Shown in pieces: positions 31,961 to 43,900 of a DNA stretch of 64,000 bases; positions within the stretch are counted from its first letter, which is position 1; the number at the start of each line of letters is the position of its first letter. Source of the DNA: Tritrichomonas musculus (lineage: Eukaryota > Parabasalia > Tritrichomonadida > Tritrichomonadidae); contig JAPFFF010000018.1 in NCBI GenBank assembly GCA_039105265.1, forward strand, positions 806,001 to 870,000. The letters are read 5' to 3'. The notes under the pieces were generated by a model. The model had not been told where the DNA came from, did no database searches, and worked only from the letters and a program-made list of their open reading frames with translations. A program made the position numbers and the translations under genes.

Positions 31961-34038
31961 ATGTCCTATCCGCCACTACCATACCTTGGTCAAATCTCAA
32001 AGTTAAAGACTCAAATCTCAAACTATAAATTTGTTGAGAGAGTCTCAGGCCAAAGATCACCACAACAGAAGAACCAAACCAATAACGCCACACCATTATT
32101 GGTAGAATTACTTAATCCAAAGATAACTGCAATTTTTCGTGAAATCGTCGAAGTAACATTAAAATTTGCAAAAGGACAAACACCTCAATATTCTCAAAAT
32201 CTCAAAGAATTTTGTTATTCCGTATATTGCACCTCTGAAACAGCATATAGATCTTTAAGAAAGCAAATGAGATTGCCATCAGAATCTTGTCTACGTAAAA
32301 CATTTAGACCAAAAGTGCAGAATATCAAAAAGAAAATTTCTGATATTAGATTTACCAATCAAATGTTAACAGAAAACTTTTTGAATTTTAATGTGTTCAG
32401 CTCAATTCAAATAATTCCATGCACGCTAATAATTGATGCTTTTACAGTCTCAGCAATCACGCCATATAGCAAAACAAAATTCTTTGAAAAAGCAAAAAGC
32501 AATTGCTTCTTATATTTAATAGCACCTCATGATCCAAATTTAAATATTTTCCCAATATATCTTTATGAAGTAGAAAATGGAAATGCAACAACTTATACAC
32601 AAAACTGTATTATTGATATAATAAATGCATCAAAAAATAGTAAATTTTTAATTAAATATTGTTCTGTAGATGGAGATCCTGACTATTCCAGTAGATTTAA
32701 AGAACATTTCTCTCAAATTTTTGATTCTATTCAAAATTCTGAAGAACTATCTGCAATTGAAACAATTAATGAAATCCAAGGATTCCATATTGGAGACTTT
32801 ATCCATTTTTTAAAAAACGCTCGCAGTATATTATTATTACGTAACATCGTAATTAATCCGACCCAAATAGATAATTTCATCCAATATGAAGATTTATTAA
32901 ATGATATAAATCTGAGTCATTTGGTAAAAGATTGCTCAATCTTGGCCAAATTAAGAGATGAATTGGCAGTTTCATTATTTTCACTTCAAACTACTTTTTC
33001 TATATCAGAGACTCAGAATTCTACAACTTTTATTTATTTCTTAATTTTTAGTCTATGGACTGAATCCATCCTTAACGAATCATATAGCAACGATACAAGA
33101 TGATATTTTTTTCCAATTGTTTATACATTTTTCAAGAGAATTTATTTAATATTTGATATAAACATATTTCATAAAGATGTCAAAGAAAAAACAAAAGATC
33201 CCAATTTGTATGCTTTGTTTGTATCTTATTCCAAATTACCAAGGATTTTGAATACTCTATTAGCTACAATTAATGAAATATTATCAGGTAATCAAATTGG
33301 TCTTGACAGAATCGGATCATATCCTATCGAGAACTATATAGGTAGAATAAGATGTTTATGTCACTCAGATAACCGTTTTGAGACTGTTTTACACAATTTA
33401 TCAAGATATGAATTATTATCTCATTACTCACAAAATAGTTTTCTCGTTTTTAAAGCAAAGCATACAAATACAGGTGGTTGCCAAACAAAAACTACTGGTC
33501 CTAATTTTCCAGAATTGAATGAGCCAGATCATATTATTTATGAAATTTTTGCATTATTGGGATTTCATGAATCAAAAGACCGAAAAATACTTGAATCCTT
33601 TTTGAATAATTTATACAGATTCTCAAACGATTTTCAATTAAAAAAAGTTAAAATTCCTCAAGATTTAAGAAGCATTAATATTGTAAATCGACTTTATCAA
33701 AATACCAAGCCAAAAAGAGAGGGAAAAATATGGAGCCAAGAAGAAATCGATTTTATTGATAAATTATTATTACTCAACAAAACAAGAACATTATATAAAA
33801 TGTTATCAAAATTCAAATGCTCAAAAAGTGAATTAGAAAATTAATTAAAGATGAAAAACAAAAGCTAGACTTAAGGCCGTGGGAAAAGCACGAAGATGAA
33901 GAAATTGTTAATAATTTACAAGGAAAAAGATCGTTAAAAGACTTAAGGGCAATTTTAATTTGTCGAAGCAACAGCGAAATCTCAAAAAGGAAAGAACTCT
34001 GGAAAGTTTTGCTGAAAAGTAAAAAATATTTACAATAA
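31961..34038 (+). pseudogene. P-element/THAP9-like transposase with Myb-like tail, two breaks
   Basis: One long frame runs from the ATG at 31961 with a single TGA at 33101-33103, stays open in the same frame to 33844, then needs a one-base shift in an A run near 33838 to continue to 34038. Motifs: LIIDAFTVSA (D159) and SVDGDPDYSS (D237) fit the first two acidic residues of an RNase H-type core. GFHIGDFIHFLKNARSILL resembles the P-type 'H.lKN.RN' motif. IGSYPIENYIGRIR (Glu codon at 33329) resembles the 'LE..FG.IR' block with the last acidic residue. The tail has two Trp-containing Myb/SANT-like helices (IWSQEEIDFIDKLL and RPWEKHEDEEIV). The superfamily is inferred from motifs. The rest of the protein is well preserved, so inactivation looks recent. 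Confidence 0.6.
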
Positions 34039-34101
34039 TTACACCAATTTAATTAAAAAAAAAAAAATAATAACACAAATCTGATTTATTCATTTTTTTA
34101 A

Positions 34102-34342
34102 GGTACAAATCCAGTACGTTATTTTTTGAATAGGAGAACGTTTATTATTTGAATAGTTGCATGTCTCTGAAAAAGTTTAAATTGACTAGGTTTGTTTTTG
34201 ACACTTATTTTACAATTTAATTTAAACATTATGACATGTTATATGAAATGGATGAAAATAATCGTTTTTTATTTAACATGTCATCTTATTCTTTGAGAAT
34301 GTCAAAAAAAATTGCGGTTACTAAACGTACTGGATTTGTACC
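34102..34342. mobile_element. 241-bp MITE with perfect 19-bp ends flanked by TTAA
   Basis: GGTACAAATCCAGTACGTT (34102-34120) is inverted exactly at 34324-34342. TTAA flanks both sides (34098-34101 and 34343-34346). It could be a piggyBac-type TTAA insertion, or a TA insertion of a Tc1/mariner MITE whose ends start AAGG. Sequence alone cannot decide because the flanking TTAA is itself palindromic. Confidence 0.8.
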
Positions 34343-34513
34343 TTAATCATACTCCTATTTTTTTTTATTACTAATTTCAAAATTTTTACATTTAATATCA
34401 TTTGATATTTCATTATTTCAGTTTTCTTATTCCTTACTCATAAATTGATTTTATTTTAACATTTAATTACATTTACTCTTTTATTGGGATTTATACTTTA
34501 TTATAATTTTCAT

Positions 34514-35568
34514 CAGGGTTGTCGATCGATGATGATAAATATCGATTATCGGCTCATTATCGATAGTCCGATAATATCGATAAAAATTTGTTCGATAACC
34601 AATAATTATCGATAAATACGTTAAGCAAAACCGCCGATATTTGGTCACTATCGGACGGTTACGGTTCGATATTCTCCGATATTTTATAATAAAATTTCCA
34701 TACTTTTTTTTTACATTTTTGATTAAAATTAGGAATTTTATATTTTTAATTGTACTTCAATAGTGCATGCTGAAATAAGCGAAATAAGGTCAGGGTGCAT
34801 TATATGTCCAATATAATAATGAGAAGCTAAAAAATCAGGTTTTTGATTAATACATAAAAAGATTATTTTCAAAATTTTTAAAAAAGAACCAATTGGCCAA
34901 CAAAAAAAGATTATGATGAAGAACAAAGTTATAAGACGATAATTTCCTCATATCTTCTCAGTATTAAAATATTTCCATATTTGCAAATTAACGAATCTTA
35001 ATATGTAATGAAATATTAATGCAATGCTACTAAAATAATTTGGGTTTTTTTTTATTAAAAGAATATCAAGTCTAAAAATATTTAGAGAAATGGAGAGAAT
35101 TTTATTAATTTACAAAAAGTTATCGTGTTCACTTTTTGATAAATTTAATTTTTTTGCCAAAATAAAATTATCTTTATTGATTTTAAATTTTATACTTAAA
35201 TATTATTAGAATTATAATATATTACTTATCTTTTATTATAATAAAAGTTAATTTCCTATGAAATATAAAAAATCTTTTTCAATAATTTGATCATTTGTAC
35301 ATACAAGCTTTTTTATATGTCATTACTTGAAAAAATAACTTTTATATAATTATATAACAATTAAATAGCCATAATTTCTAGTAAATATCTTTTCTTTACC
35401 TTAAAAAAGTTAAAAATATCGGTCATTATTGGCCATGATAAAAACCGTTTTTATCGATAATGATATTTATTATCGGATAGTATTGGTTATTCTACTCTAC
35501 TCCCGATAATATCGATAATATTGGCAACGTATTTAACCGTTATCGGACACTATCGATAAACATCCCTG
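34514..35568. mobile_element. 1,055-bp non-autonomous hAT element, TSD ATTTTCAT
   Basis: The left end CAGGGTTGTCGATCG and the right end, inverted, CAGGGATGTTTATCGATAG share the CAGGG start. ATTTTCAT is duplicated exactly at 34506-34513 and 35569-35576. Both subterminal regions are dense in ATCGATAA and CCGATAAT repeats. No gene inside. The repeated GATA/TATC pattern differs from the other hAT elements here, so this is a separate family. Confidence 0.9.
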
Positions 35569-35684
35569 ATTTTCATATAGATTAATTCTTAAATTTAATG
35601 CTATTCAAATAATCTAAAAAGATTAAATTGCACATTCTTTTAAATTATTAAGTTACCAATATCAACTAAGAAATTATAAATAAA

Positions 35685-35829
35685 GACCAACAACTCTTGA
35701 ATTGAATAATGACCGACGACTCTTGAATTGAATAATGACCGACAACTCTTGAATTGAATAATGACCGACAACTTTTAAATTGAATAATGACCGACAACTC
35801 TTGAATTGAATGATGACCGACAACAATTG
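35685..35829. repeat. 26-bp tandem repeat, about 5.6 copies
   Basis: Units starting GACCGACAACTCTTGAATTG at 35685 (variant), 35711, 35737, 35763, 35789 and 35815, exactly 26 bp apart. A protein-like repeat on the minus strand is a by-product. A simple minisatellite. Confidence 0.85.
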
Positions 35830-36137
35830 AAGTATATAATGAATAAAAATCGCATTCAAGAATTATTATCTATATTTTTTGATCAAACATTGCATATTTT
35901 TGTATATTAATCAAGATTAAATTATGATACATGAATTATTTGATTAAAATAATTAGATATTTAATATACGATTTCATTAAATAAAGAAAATATATTTGAA
36001 TAATACAATATGATAGTTATTTGTTAGTATTACTGATATTCTGAATCGATTAATTAAACTGGAACCAAAAAGTCGGTACCACCAAATAACCATTCAAAAA
36101 AAAGTTATCGGCCAATTTAAAATTTTTCATTTTTCAT

Positions 36138-36719
36138 ATGGATTCATTAAGTCCTCAACAAATCAAGCGCATTTTTAGCTCAGGATTGACTAAAAATGAA
36201 CAAATCGCCGAATTACTTGAATTGGATTTTTCAAGAAGAGATATTATGAAGATGGCTTCTTGTAGTCCAAATCGAATAACGAAAGTTCGAGCTTCCATGA
36301 AAGTTAGTGAGTCACCTCCACCAGAAGCCAAAATGGAGAGACCAACAAAGAAAACAAACGATGTGGCAGCTTTTATAAATCAAGCAACTTTTAATGATCC
36401 ATATATTAGTGGATCTGATCTTCATTCGCAATTTGATCAAACAATGCATACATCAATTTGTCCTACGACTATCAATGAATTTAGAAGAGAAATTGGATTC
36501 AAATATTTACCACCTTTGCACGAACCATTATTAACAGATATCCAAGTTCAAAAAAGAATTAGCTTTTGTTATTCAATTTTACTTCATCGCAAAGAACTTC
36601 CTTTCATATGCTTTTCAGACGAATCTCGTTTTTCGTTGGGAAGCGATAAAAGATATTTATGGAGAATGAGAGGAAAATACAATCCAAAAACTGTTGTTCA
36701 TAAAGTTCACTTATACTAA
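36138..36719 (+). pseudogene. mariner transposase, 3' truncated
   Basis: A 193-residue open frame. The N-terminal half has a helix-turn-helix region (LTKNEQIAELLELDFSRRDI) and linker; then LPFICFSDESRFSLGSDKRY with the first catalytic Asp (D161), followed by WRMRGKY. This fits the IS630/Tc1/mariner DDE_3 core. The frame stops at HKVHLY just after this motif, so the second and third catalytic residues are missing. Family members run to about 340 residues. A short coding-like piece at 37129-37230 might be the C-terminal remnant. TCATT lies just before the ATG. Confidence 0.75.
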
Positions 36720-37300
36720 AAAAAACAAAATGCAATATGCAAAAAATTATAATGAAATTAAAAGTACCGCCACTCTTGCCAAAAGTCCAAAATTTTGGAC
36801 TTTTTTGAATACAAAAAAAATTGAGAGCTTTTTGTCCTATAAAATGTATTTTTTCGTTTATTCAGTAAATATTATTCTACATTTTCTTCTTATTTTTTTC
36901 TATTAGTTCTCTCAAAAAGCTTAGGCACAATCTCTCTTACAATAGTTACACCCCTATTTTTTTTTTTCCATGAGAAGCTTCTCATGGAAAGTAAAAAACC
37001 TCCATCATAAGGTGAAATTTGACTTACTTTGTTAAGAAAAATAACCAAAAAAAAAAAAAAAAAAAAAAAAAAAATCGCAAAATTTACTCAAAATATGTCT
37101 TTATATATTTTTTTTTACATAATTTTTCAGGAATATGCACACCAGTGATCACCACTGGGCCGCACGAAGCCGAATCGAGTTCCTTGAATTGCTGGATGAA
37201 TCGGGAGACTATTTGAACTATTTAATTATGCATTATTTAGCAAAAATTGAATTAAAAAATTATAAAAAAGTATTCAAAAAGTTAAAAAGTTTTCAAAAAG
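36720..37300. other. decayed region with two perfect palindromes and a 28-base A run
   Basis: A 24-bp perfect palindrome lies at 36781-36804 (centre CCAAAATTTTGG) and a 26-bp one at 36965-36990 (centre GAGAAGCTTCTC). Poly(A) runs 37047-37074. Then 37129-37230 is GC-richer and reads NMHTSDHHWAARSRIEFLEL, loosely like the 'H.S' and C-terminal end of a mariner transposase. It could equally be unrelated coding debris. Confidence 0.5.
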
Positions 37301-37359
37301 TGGTGTAGAAAAATACGATTCCCCAAATGAAAGTTGTTTTAAATATAATAGAAATCGAT

Positions 37360-37390
<31 letters not shown>

Positions 37391-40331
37391 CAATATATTT
37401 CAATGAATTATTTTTTTGGCAATTTGAAAAAATGTATGGAAACTTGAAAAAAACGAAATAGAAATAACTAGTGGTTTTTAAATCATCATATTTTAAAATA
37501 GTTTTTTATATTGAATTTTATATTATTATAATAGCCATAAAATATTATATTTAAATTTTATTGTGAGATATATACAAAATATATAAATTGAAAAAATAAA
37601 AACTATTAAGTATTCAAAAATACGATTCAAGAAATCCATTATGCAAATCAATAAAAATTTATTATACATTGGAATTATGAATGAATATAAAATATTATAT
37701 ATATAATTATTAATTATAATTTAGGTTTTGAAAAATTAAATAAGATATTGTAAATTTAAACTATGATTTTTATTTCAATAAAATGTTATTAATTTTATTG
37801 AATGATTACATACAATAATTTGAGAAAATAAAAATCTATCATTATTTTCATTAATAATGATAAATTAAAATAGCTCATACAATTATTTATGAATGCTTTA
37901 TCAAAATATTTTTATTTCTTTGAATTATGGATGAGTTTTTAATTTTGAATGCATTTGGAGATTTATAATTATATATGTATTTATTTGTAAATTATTTTTG
38001 TGTTTCATTTTATATTTATTTTATCATATTTATATCATATATTTAATATAAATTCTATTTAAGAAATTGTTTTAATAAGATAAAAATAAATATTCCAAAT
38101 TTTATACTCACAAAATATTTGAAGAGCTTTTATGTAAAAATTTATGAAAACATAAATATCCTAAAATAGAAACATATTTAACCTAATTGGCTCGGTAAAA
38201 CCTCATTATATTTTATATTATAAGGCATATGTTGTTTATAGCTTGTAATATTTTTCCAGTCTTTCCAGAAAATTCAAGATTTTTTGTGAGAACCAAAAAA
38301 CGTGCTTATTCAAAAAAATGAATATTAAAATAAAATAGACGTTTATTTGAGAGGATTTGGTTTTCAAACATTTTTATCTTTTTTTAATGGCTATATCAAG
38401 TTTCTTTGCCTCGATAAAAAACCATTAATTATATTATATAATAACATATCCGAAAATTATATTAAACGGTTAAGCCAATCTCTCCAGAAAAATCACATTT
38501 TTTTTAGTCGAAAATTTAATTTATAATATCTTAATAATTAGTGAAATAATAAGTGATATAAAATACAAACTAGCATTCAAAAACAATAAAACATATGTTA
38601 ACCAAATACAAATGCACATATATGATGGTATCATGCAGATATTCCATTTTAATGAGAAAAAATTAATTGGTCTATAAAGTTAAATATATATAATACATCA
38701 TAAGTATGATATGAATAATCAATAATACCGATCAATATTTACTATATAAAAAGATAAAAATATTTCAAAAAACATTCCATACATTTATTTGAAAAATGAA
38801 AATTGAATAGCAATGTTTTCAGAAGCATTTTGAAAGAATAAACATTTTTTTCTGAATTATAGTTCTCAATTAAAATATATCTATCTTTTTATTAATAAAT
38901 TATTAATATGCCCATATGTATTTTACAAGCATATTATAATTAATATAATATATTATCATAGTTTAATACATGTTTATCATGTAAACAAGCCAACCATTTC
39001 CAGCTCAAATTAAACTACTTTTCACCAAACACCAATAATATATATAAATTTGAAAATTAATTGGTTATATTATACTCTATAATGATAATTTATCTCATTA
39101 TGAAAATAAATGAATATTATTTAAAAAAAAATGAATTACTCATAGTATATTTGATATAATGAAATCATTACTATCTATATCTATATATGAACTCCTAATA
39201 ATATCAATAAATTGCAATTAAAATAAGGAATAAATATAAATTCACAGAATTTTAGATTTATGATGTTAATCAACACATTCTTTTTATGAGTTCATATTCA
39301 TAAAATATTTTATAAAACAGTATTAAAAATTATATATCAATTTAATAATATAAAATCTTAAAAGAAAATCAAGATATAGATAAAATAAAAGTTCCTTTTT
39401 TTATGTTTCTACACTTTCGAAACATATTTCAAAATTTATCTTAAACTCTTTGTTCAAACAAATATTACGAAAATATTAAAATATAAAATATTCCTCAAAG
39501 TTAAACGAATTTGCAATAAAAAGTGAAAATACAATTTGATAGAAATATGGTTAGATTTGTTATATTGTTTTACCAATAAGTCAACATTGACATTATGATC
39601 TTTAATTCATATCATATTATTATAAAAAAATGCAAATCTGCATTCATTTTTTAATAAATTTCGCTAAAATCAAAGATGAAAAGTTTTGAAGTGAAAAAAA
39701 ATTGAGAGATTTTTTTTTTGAGACGTTTTTTATTGTTTTTGCTTTTTGATAATATGATTATCTTGAATTCAAATATTAATTTCATTTATGCTAATATGAT
39801 ATGTAAACTCGAATTAATATGAAAAATATTTTTGAGATAATTATTTAATAACGGTTTTATTGAAAATAATGAACGATGGATAATGCTTCTTAATTTTCAG
39901 GATTTATCTGAAAATTTATGAGAAAATCATTAAAGAATAAATATAACCTATGAAAAAGTTCATTTTAATTTGATTTTTTTATAACTCATGATTTGAAAAT
40001 CATTATTTAATGTTCGAAATATTCAATTAATAAATATTTTACAATTTACTAATAAAAATGATAATTCTACGATATATGACAATTCATTAATTAATTTTCG
40101 GTTTTTCAGATTATTATAGAAATATTCAGATATTTATTTCATTCAATTATTTTTAACATAAATTTTGATTTTTCTTTTTTTAGCATTTAATATTTCTATT
40201 AATTTAATTATTTAATAGTTTTTGTTATAATGTAGATTTTTTTTTTGAAAAATATTCAATTCAAAATAATTTCATCTTTCAATTTGAAAAGAGAATAATT
40301 ATTATAGCCTAAACTTTTTGAATTGCATATT
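37301..40331. other. 3-kb AT-rich intergenic region, no gene seen
   Basis: A T run at 37362-37390, then uniformly very AT-rich sequence with stops in all frames. I found no inverted ends, tandem arrays or RNA gene. It separates the transposon-rich left part from the gene-dense right part. Confidence 0.5.
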
Positions 40332-41405
40332 ATGAATATGAAGAATCAAGATATGATTAAAGACCTGATTGGAAACGTTCAGTGCCAAATCCCCACGCTA
40401 ATTGGCAAGTATAAATTTATAAGACGAATCGGCAAAGGATCATTCTCTGTTGTTAACTTGGTAAAATCTATTCAAGATAAATCTTTACACGCTTGTAAAG
40501 TCGTTAGTCGAAATGTTCTTGCTGATCTTGGCATATTCCCGCGCTTTGAGCAAGAAGTTCGCTTAATGCAATCACTTCAGCACCCTAATATCATCAAACT
40601 CGAAGAAGTTATTTACGAACAGGATTATATATACCTCATTATGGAATACTGTTCGAATGGGGATCTGTTTCAACGTATCATTGATTTTGGTCCTTACATT
40701 GATCCAACACTTCGAAGCATATTTCGTAGCATTGTTGAAGGTATCTCTTATATGCATAAGCATAACATCGCTCACAGAGATTTAAAACCAGAAAATATAC
40801 TTCTTGACTCTAACATGAATCCAAAAATAGCAGATTTTGGCCTTTGCCATGAAACAAATGAAATGAAACTTCTCTCAACTCCATGTGGATCTCCATTTTA
40901 TGCTCCACCAGAAATTATTTCTAACAAAGCTTATGATGGCAAAAGAAGCGATGTATGGTCTCTTGGAGTTGTTTTGTATACAATGGCAACTGGGGCTCTA
41001 CCATGGACTGAAATTAACCAATCAAAACTTTTCTTGCAGATTCAATCAGCTGACTTTTCGATACCAACTGAACTGACACCCCCGGTTCAACAACTTCTTC
41101 TTCAGATGCTTTCGCAAAATCCAAAAGATAGACCAACAATTGATCAAATTTTAAGCAATCCATGGCTTAGTAATGATGATGATTTGTTTAACTTAGCACC
41201 AACATCACTTAACTATAGAAAATCTTTAAATAATCTTAGCTCAAATGATGCTGCTATGCTAAAATTATCAACAAAGAGACCTTTAATTATTAGACCAGAT
41301 AAAGTAAAGAAAAATACATCATCGTTAAAACTGGCAAGGTTTGGCGCAATGGGAAAGATAATAAGAAAAGTCCCTTCCAAAGTGAAAAAGAGCTCTTTAT
41401 TTTAG
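40332..41405 (+). CDS. SNF1/AMPK-like (CAMK group) serine/threonine kinase
   Basis: A 357-residue protein. The open frame extends three codons further to a TTG, so I use the first ATG. The kinase domain spans about 27-282: glycine loop GKGSFSVV (34-41), catalytic Lys K56, alpha-C Glu near 74, HRDLKPEN (148-155), DFG (168-170), and an activation segment LLSTPCGSPFYAPPE with Thr183 as likely activating site. The short C-terminal extension is basic and ends KKSSLF; no UBA or regulatory domain is evident. All catalytic residues are present, so it should be an active cytosolic kinase phosphorylating Ser/Thr. The CAMK/SNF1-like class is common in trichomonads, so the substrate cannot be named. No initiator was found close to the ATG. 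Confidence 0.88.
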   Translation: MNMKNQDMIKDLIGNVQCQIPTLIGKYKFIRRIGKGSFSVVNLVKSIQDKSLHACKVVSRNVLADLGIFPRFEQEVRLMQSLQHPNIIKLEEVIYEQDYIYLIMEYCSNGDLFQRIIDFGPYIDPTLRSIFRSIVEGISYMHKHNIAHRDLKPENILLDSNMNPKIADFGLCHETNEMKLLSTPCGSPFYAPPEIISNKAYDGKRSDVWSLGVVLYTMATGALPWTEINQSKLFLQIQSADFSIPTELTPPVQQLLLQMLSQNPKDRPTIDQILSNPWLSNDDDLFNLAPTSLNYRKSLNNLSSNDAAMLKLSTKRPLIIRPDKVKKNTSSLKLARFGAMGKIIRKVPSKVKKSSLF

Positions 41406-41847
41406 AAGAATTATATTAATATATATGTTATATTTTATTTGAAATTATAATCATACAAATTCGATCTTTCCATGAATTATATTTTATACTATATCAATTT
41501 TCCTATCATTCTCTAATGATAATTATATTTATGCGAAATCAAGAATTTCTTCATTTGTTTATGTATTATTAAATATTTAATATTTGGATATCACAATCTC
41601 TGATTATTATTTTTTCAATATCACTTTTTGAGAGCAATTGTAATTTATTTCAAGATAAATGGGGTTTATGCTAGTAAAAATAAAAAGAATTAAAGAATTA
41701 ATTTAAAATTGAAAATATTATGATAATGATAAAAATAATTAGTTAATATTCAAAAAAAATAGATTCATATTATTCAAGATATATTTAGTTAAAAATTACA
41801 ATTCTTTTCTTACGTTAAAGGACGAAAATTTTATTATTTTAATCAAT
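41406..41847. other. intergenic, no gene seen
   Basis: AT-rich spacer between two plus-strand genes. No paired repeat or promoter motif recognised. Confidence 0.5.
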
Positions 41848-43539
41848 ATGAAATCATCTCCAAAAATGCGATCCCTCGCTACGCAAACGCCAACTCGAGT
41901 TCCTTTTCATAATAAAAAATTATCAGGCGCATCAGACATTAGAAATCAAACAACAATAAATTCACAAACTCCAATTTCTCGTCCCCAAAAAAGATATTTG
42001 TCGAATACCGAAACACCACAATTTAGTCCTTTTAGTGTATCAAATATAACACCTAGATCGCCTCGTAATACTACAAAAGAGCGCACAAGAAAACCACCTT
42101 CAGCATCAACTCGAGATAATCAAGATAGCCAAAACGAAGGATTCTTTTATGAAAAACTTCAACAAAGAGAAGAAAATCTTGCTAAAGAAAAAAGAAAACT
42201 TGAGCTGGCAAAACTCAAGCTACATGCAGATTTTGAAGAGCTTGAAAGACTAAGAAGAAATTTAGAAGAAGAAGAGAATGAAATTAGTGGATTTAATCAA
42301 CAAATGATGAAAGATCAATCACAACTCGGAAAGCAATCGTTATATCTAAAGAAAATGGAATCAGATCTCAAAAAGCAAATAGAAATCGCAGAACTTGAAT
42401 TAGAGGGAATGAAACAAAATGATCATGATCCAAAAGCACTTAAAGAGATTGCCAATCAGCAAATTAGAGTTGACAAATTACATGAGTTAATGGATTTGAT
42501 GCAAAATGAAATTTTAACAAGGGAAAATGACGTTATTCAAATGGAGTTAGCTGCTGTTGATCATAAAAAAAATCTTGAAAAAACAGAAAAATTGAAAAAA
42601 GAATTAGATGCTAGAATGGCACGTGCACTTAGCAAAAAACAACAATTAATGGAACTTACTTCAATTCGTCAAAGCAGGATTGATCAAATGGAATCATCTT
42701 TCCAAGCTGTTAAAAAGCAACTTATCAATGCTCAAGCAGAGAGAGATCGTCTTAATGAACTTTCACGTTCATACGATCTTGAAGAGGCTGAATTAAAAGC
42801 TAAATCAGAAGACCTTGCACGCCGACGCTCCAAACTTGATGAAAATCAAAAGGCAAGAATAGCATTGCAAAAAGAAGTTAGAGAAGAGCTCGAAATTAGA
42901 GAAAGGTTACTTGCCGAGCATCCAATTGATCCGTCATTTGATCTTGATACATTCCAAATGGAAGTTGAAAAAGAAGAAAAGGATCTTCAAGAATCTATTC
43001 TACGATTTGAAACAAGACACAATCAAACAATTTCCTCACTCCAAACTAAAAAGGACAAGCTGACAGATGACATTAACACACTGAAAAATGAAATTAATAG
43101 TGGTAAATCTCTCGAAGAATTGCAGAAAGAACTTCTTGAAGCTCAGAAGACCTCATCTGAATCAAGAAAAGTAATGGATGAAAAGAATAAAGAAATAGAA
43201 GAGCTCAAATCTAAAATACTTAGTGAAGCCGAAATCAACCAAAGAATGGAAGAGAACAAGGCTGAAACCAAGAGGATTATGGCTCTCGAAAGAGAATTAA
43301 ACAGTCTTCTATCACGAATTCAAACTGAAGAAGATCAACTGGAAGGTGACGAAGAGTCAATTAAACAGGCCCGTGGAGAAATCGAATCTGAACGAAGAAT
43401 GCTTCAATTGAAAGAAGATGCAGCCAATAAAATGATTAATATTTACAGACAACAATATGAGCAAGCAGCAGAAAGATATCAGACTCTTGTTCAACAAGTT
43501 GAAAATCTTAACAAAACGAATGAAGGTATTCAACCTTAA
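41848..43539 (+). CDS. long coiled-coil protein, function unknown
   Basis: A 563-residue protein. The first 100 or so residues are disordered, rich in Ser, Thr and Pro with several TP and SP sites (TQTPTR, SQTPIS, NTETPQFSPF), which could be proline-directed kinase targets (inference). Residues about 105-555 are an almost continuous Glu/Lys/Leu/Gln-rich coiled coil, interrupted near 350-365 by AEHPIDPSFD. No catalytic or membrane motif. It is likely a structural, cytoskeletal or centrosome/basal-body-type protein, but the family is not recognised. The frame is intact with an ATG at 41848. Confidence 0.75.
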   Translation: MKSSPKMRSLATQTPTRVPFHNKKLSGASDIRNQTTINSQTPISRPQKRYLSNTETPQFSPFSVSNITPRSPRNTTKERTRKPPSASTRDNQDSQNEGFFYEKLQQREENLAKEKRKLELAKLKLHADFEELERLRRNLEEEENEISGFNQQMMKDQSQLGKQSLYLKKMESDLKKQIEIAELELEGMKQNDHDPKALKEIANQQIRVDKLHELMDLMQNEILTRENDVIQMELAAVDHKKNLEKTEKLKKELDARMARALSKKQQLMELTSIRQSRIDQMESSFQAVKKQLINAQAERDRLNELSRSYDLEEAELKAKSEDLARRRSKLDENQKARIALQKEVREELEIRERLLAEHPIDPSFDLDTFQMEVEKEEKDLQESILRFETRHNQTISSLQTKKDKLTDDINTLKNEINSGKSLEELQKELLEAQKTSSESRKVMDEKNKEIEELKSKILSEAEINQRMEENKAETKRIMALERELNSLLSRIQTEEDQLEGDEESIKQARGEIESERRMLQLKEDAANKMINIYRQQYEQAAERYQTLVQQVENLNKTNEGIQP

Positions 43540-43900
43540 CAAACCCTCAACATAATCTAAGATTATGTTTTTATTTTTGTTATTTTTATTCTGCAGCCAT
43601 TTAGATATTTTAAATTATTAATATTAGAATTACTTTTTACTTTTATTTCAGAATATTTTTTTTTTTTTTTTTTTTCAAATAAATAGAACAATATAATCTT
43701 GAAACTCCTTTATTTCCAGAATTCCAAAAGGAATGTATAATATTATTATTCTCAATTTGGTAAATTGTTTTTAATTACACTTCTGCAATCATATCAAAAT
43801 AAATATAAAAACAGTTTACTAATAACAAATTCTCGAATATATTAAAAAATAAAAATAATCAACAAAATTCGAAAAGTCAAACATAATTAACAAAATTCTA
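43540..43900. other. convergent 3' spacer, no gene seen
   Basis: AT-rich spacer between two converging genes, with a T run near 43657-43675. Nothing else seen. Confidence 0.5.

Noticed and set aside
35674-35859. Repetitive minus-strand open frame
   Set aside because: Product of the 26-bp minisatellite; no gene features.
37129-37230. GC-richer open stretch as an independent gene
   Set aside because: Too short, opened by chance in several frames, and near a truncated mariner gene; at best a remnant.
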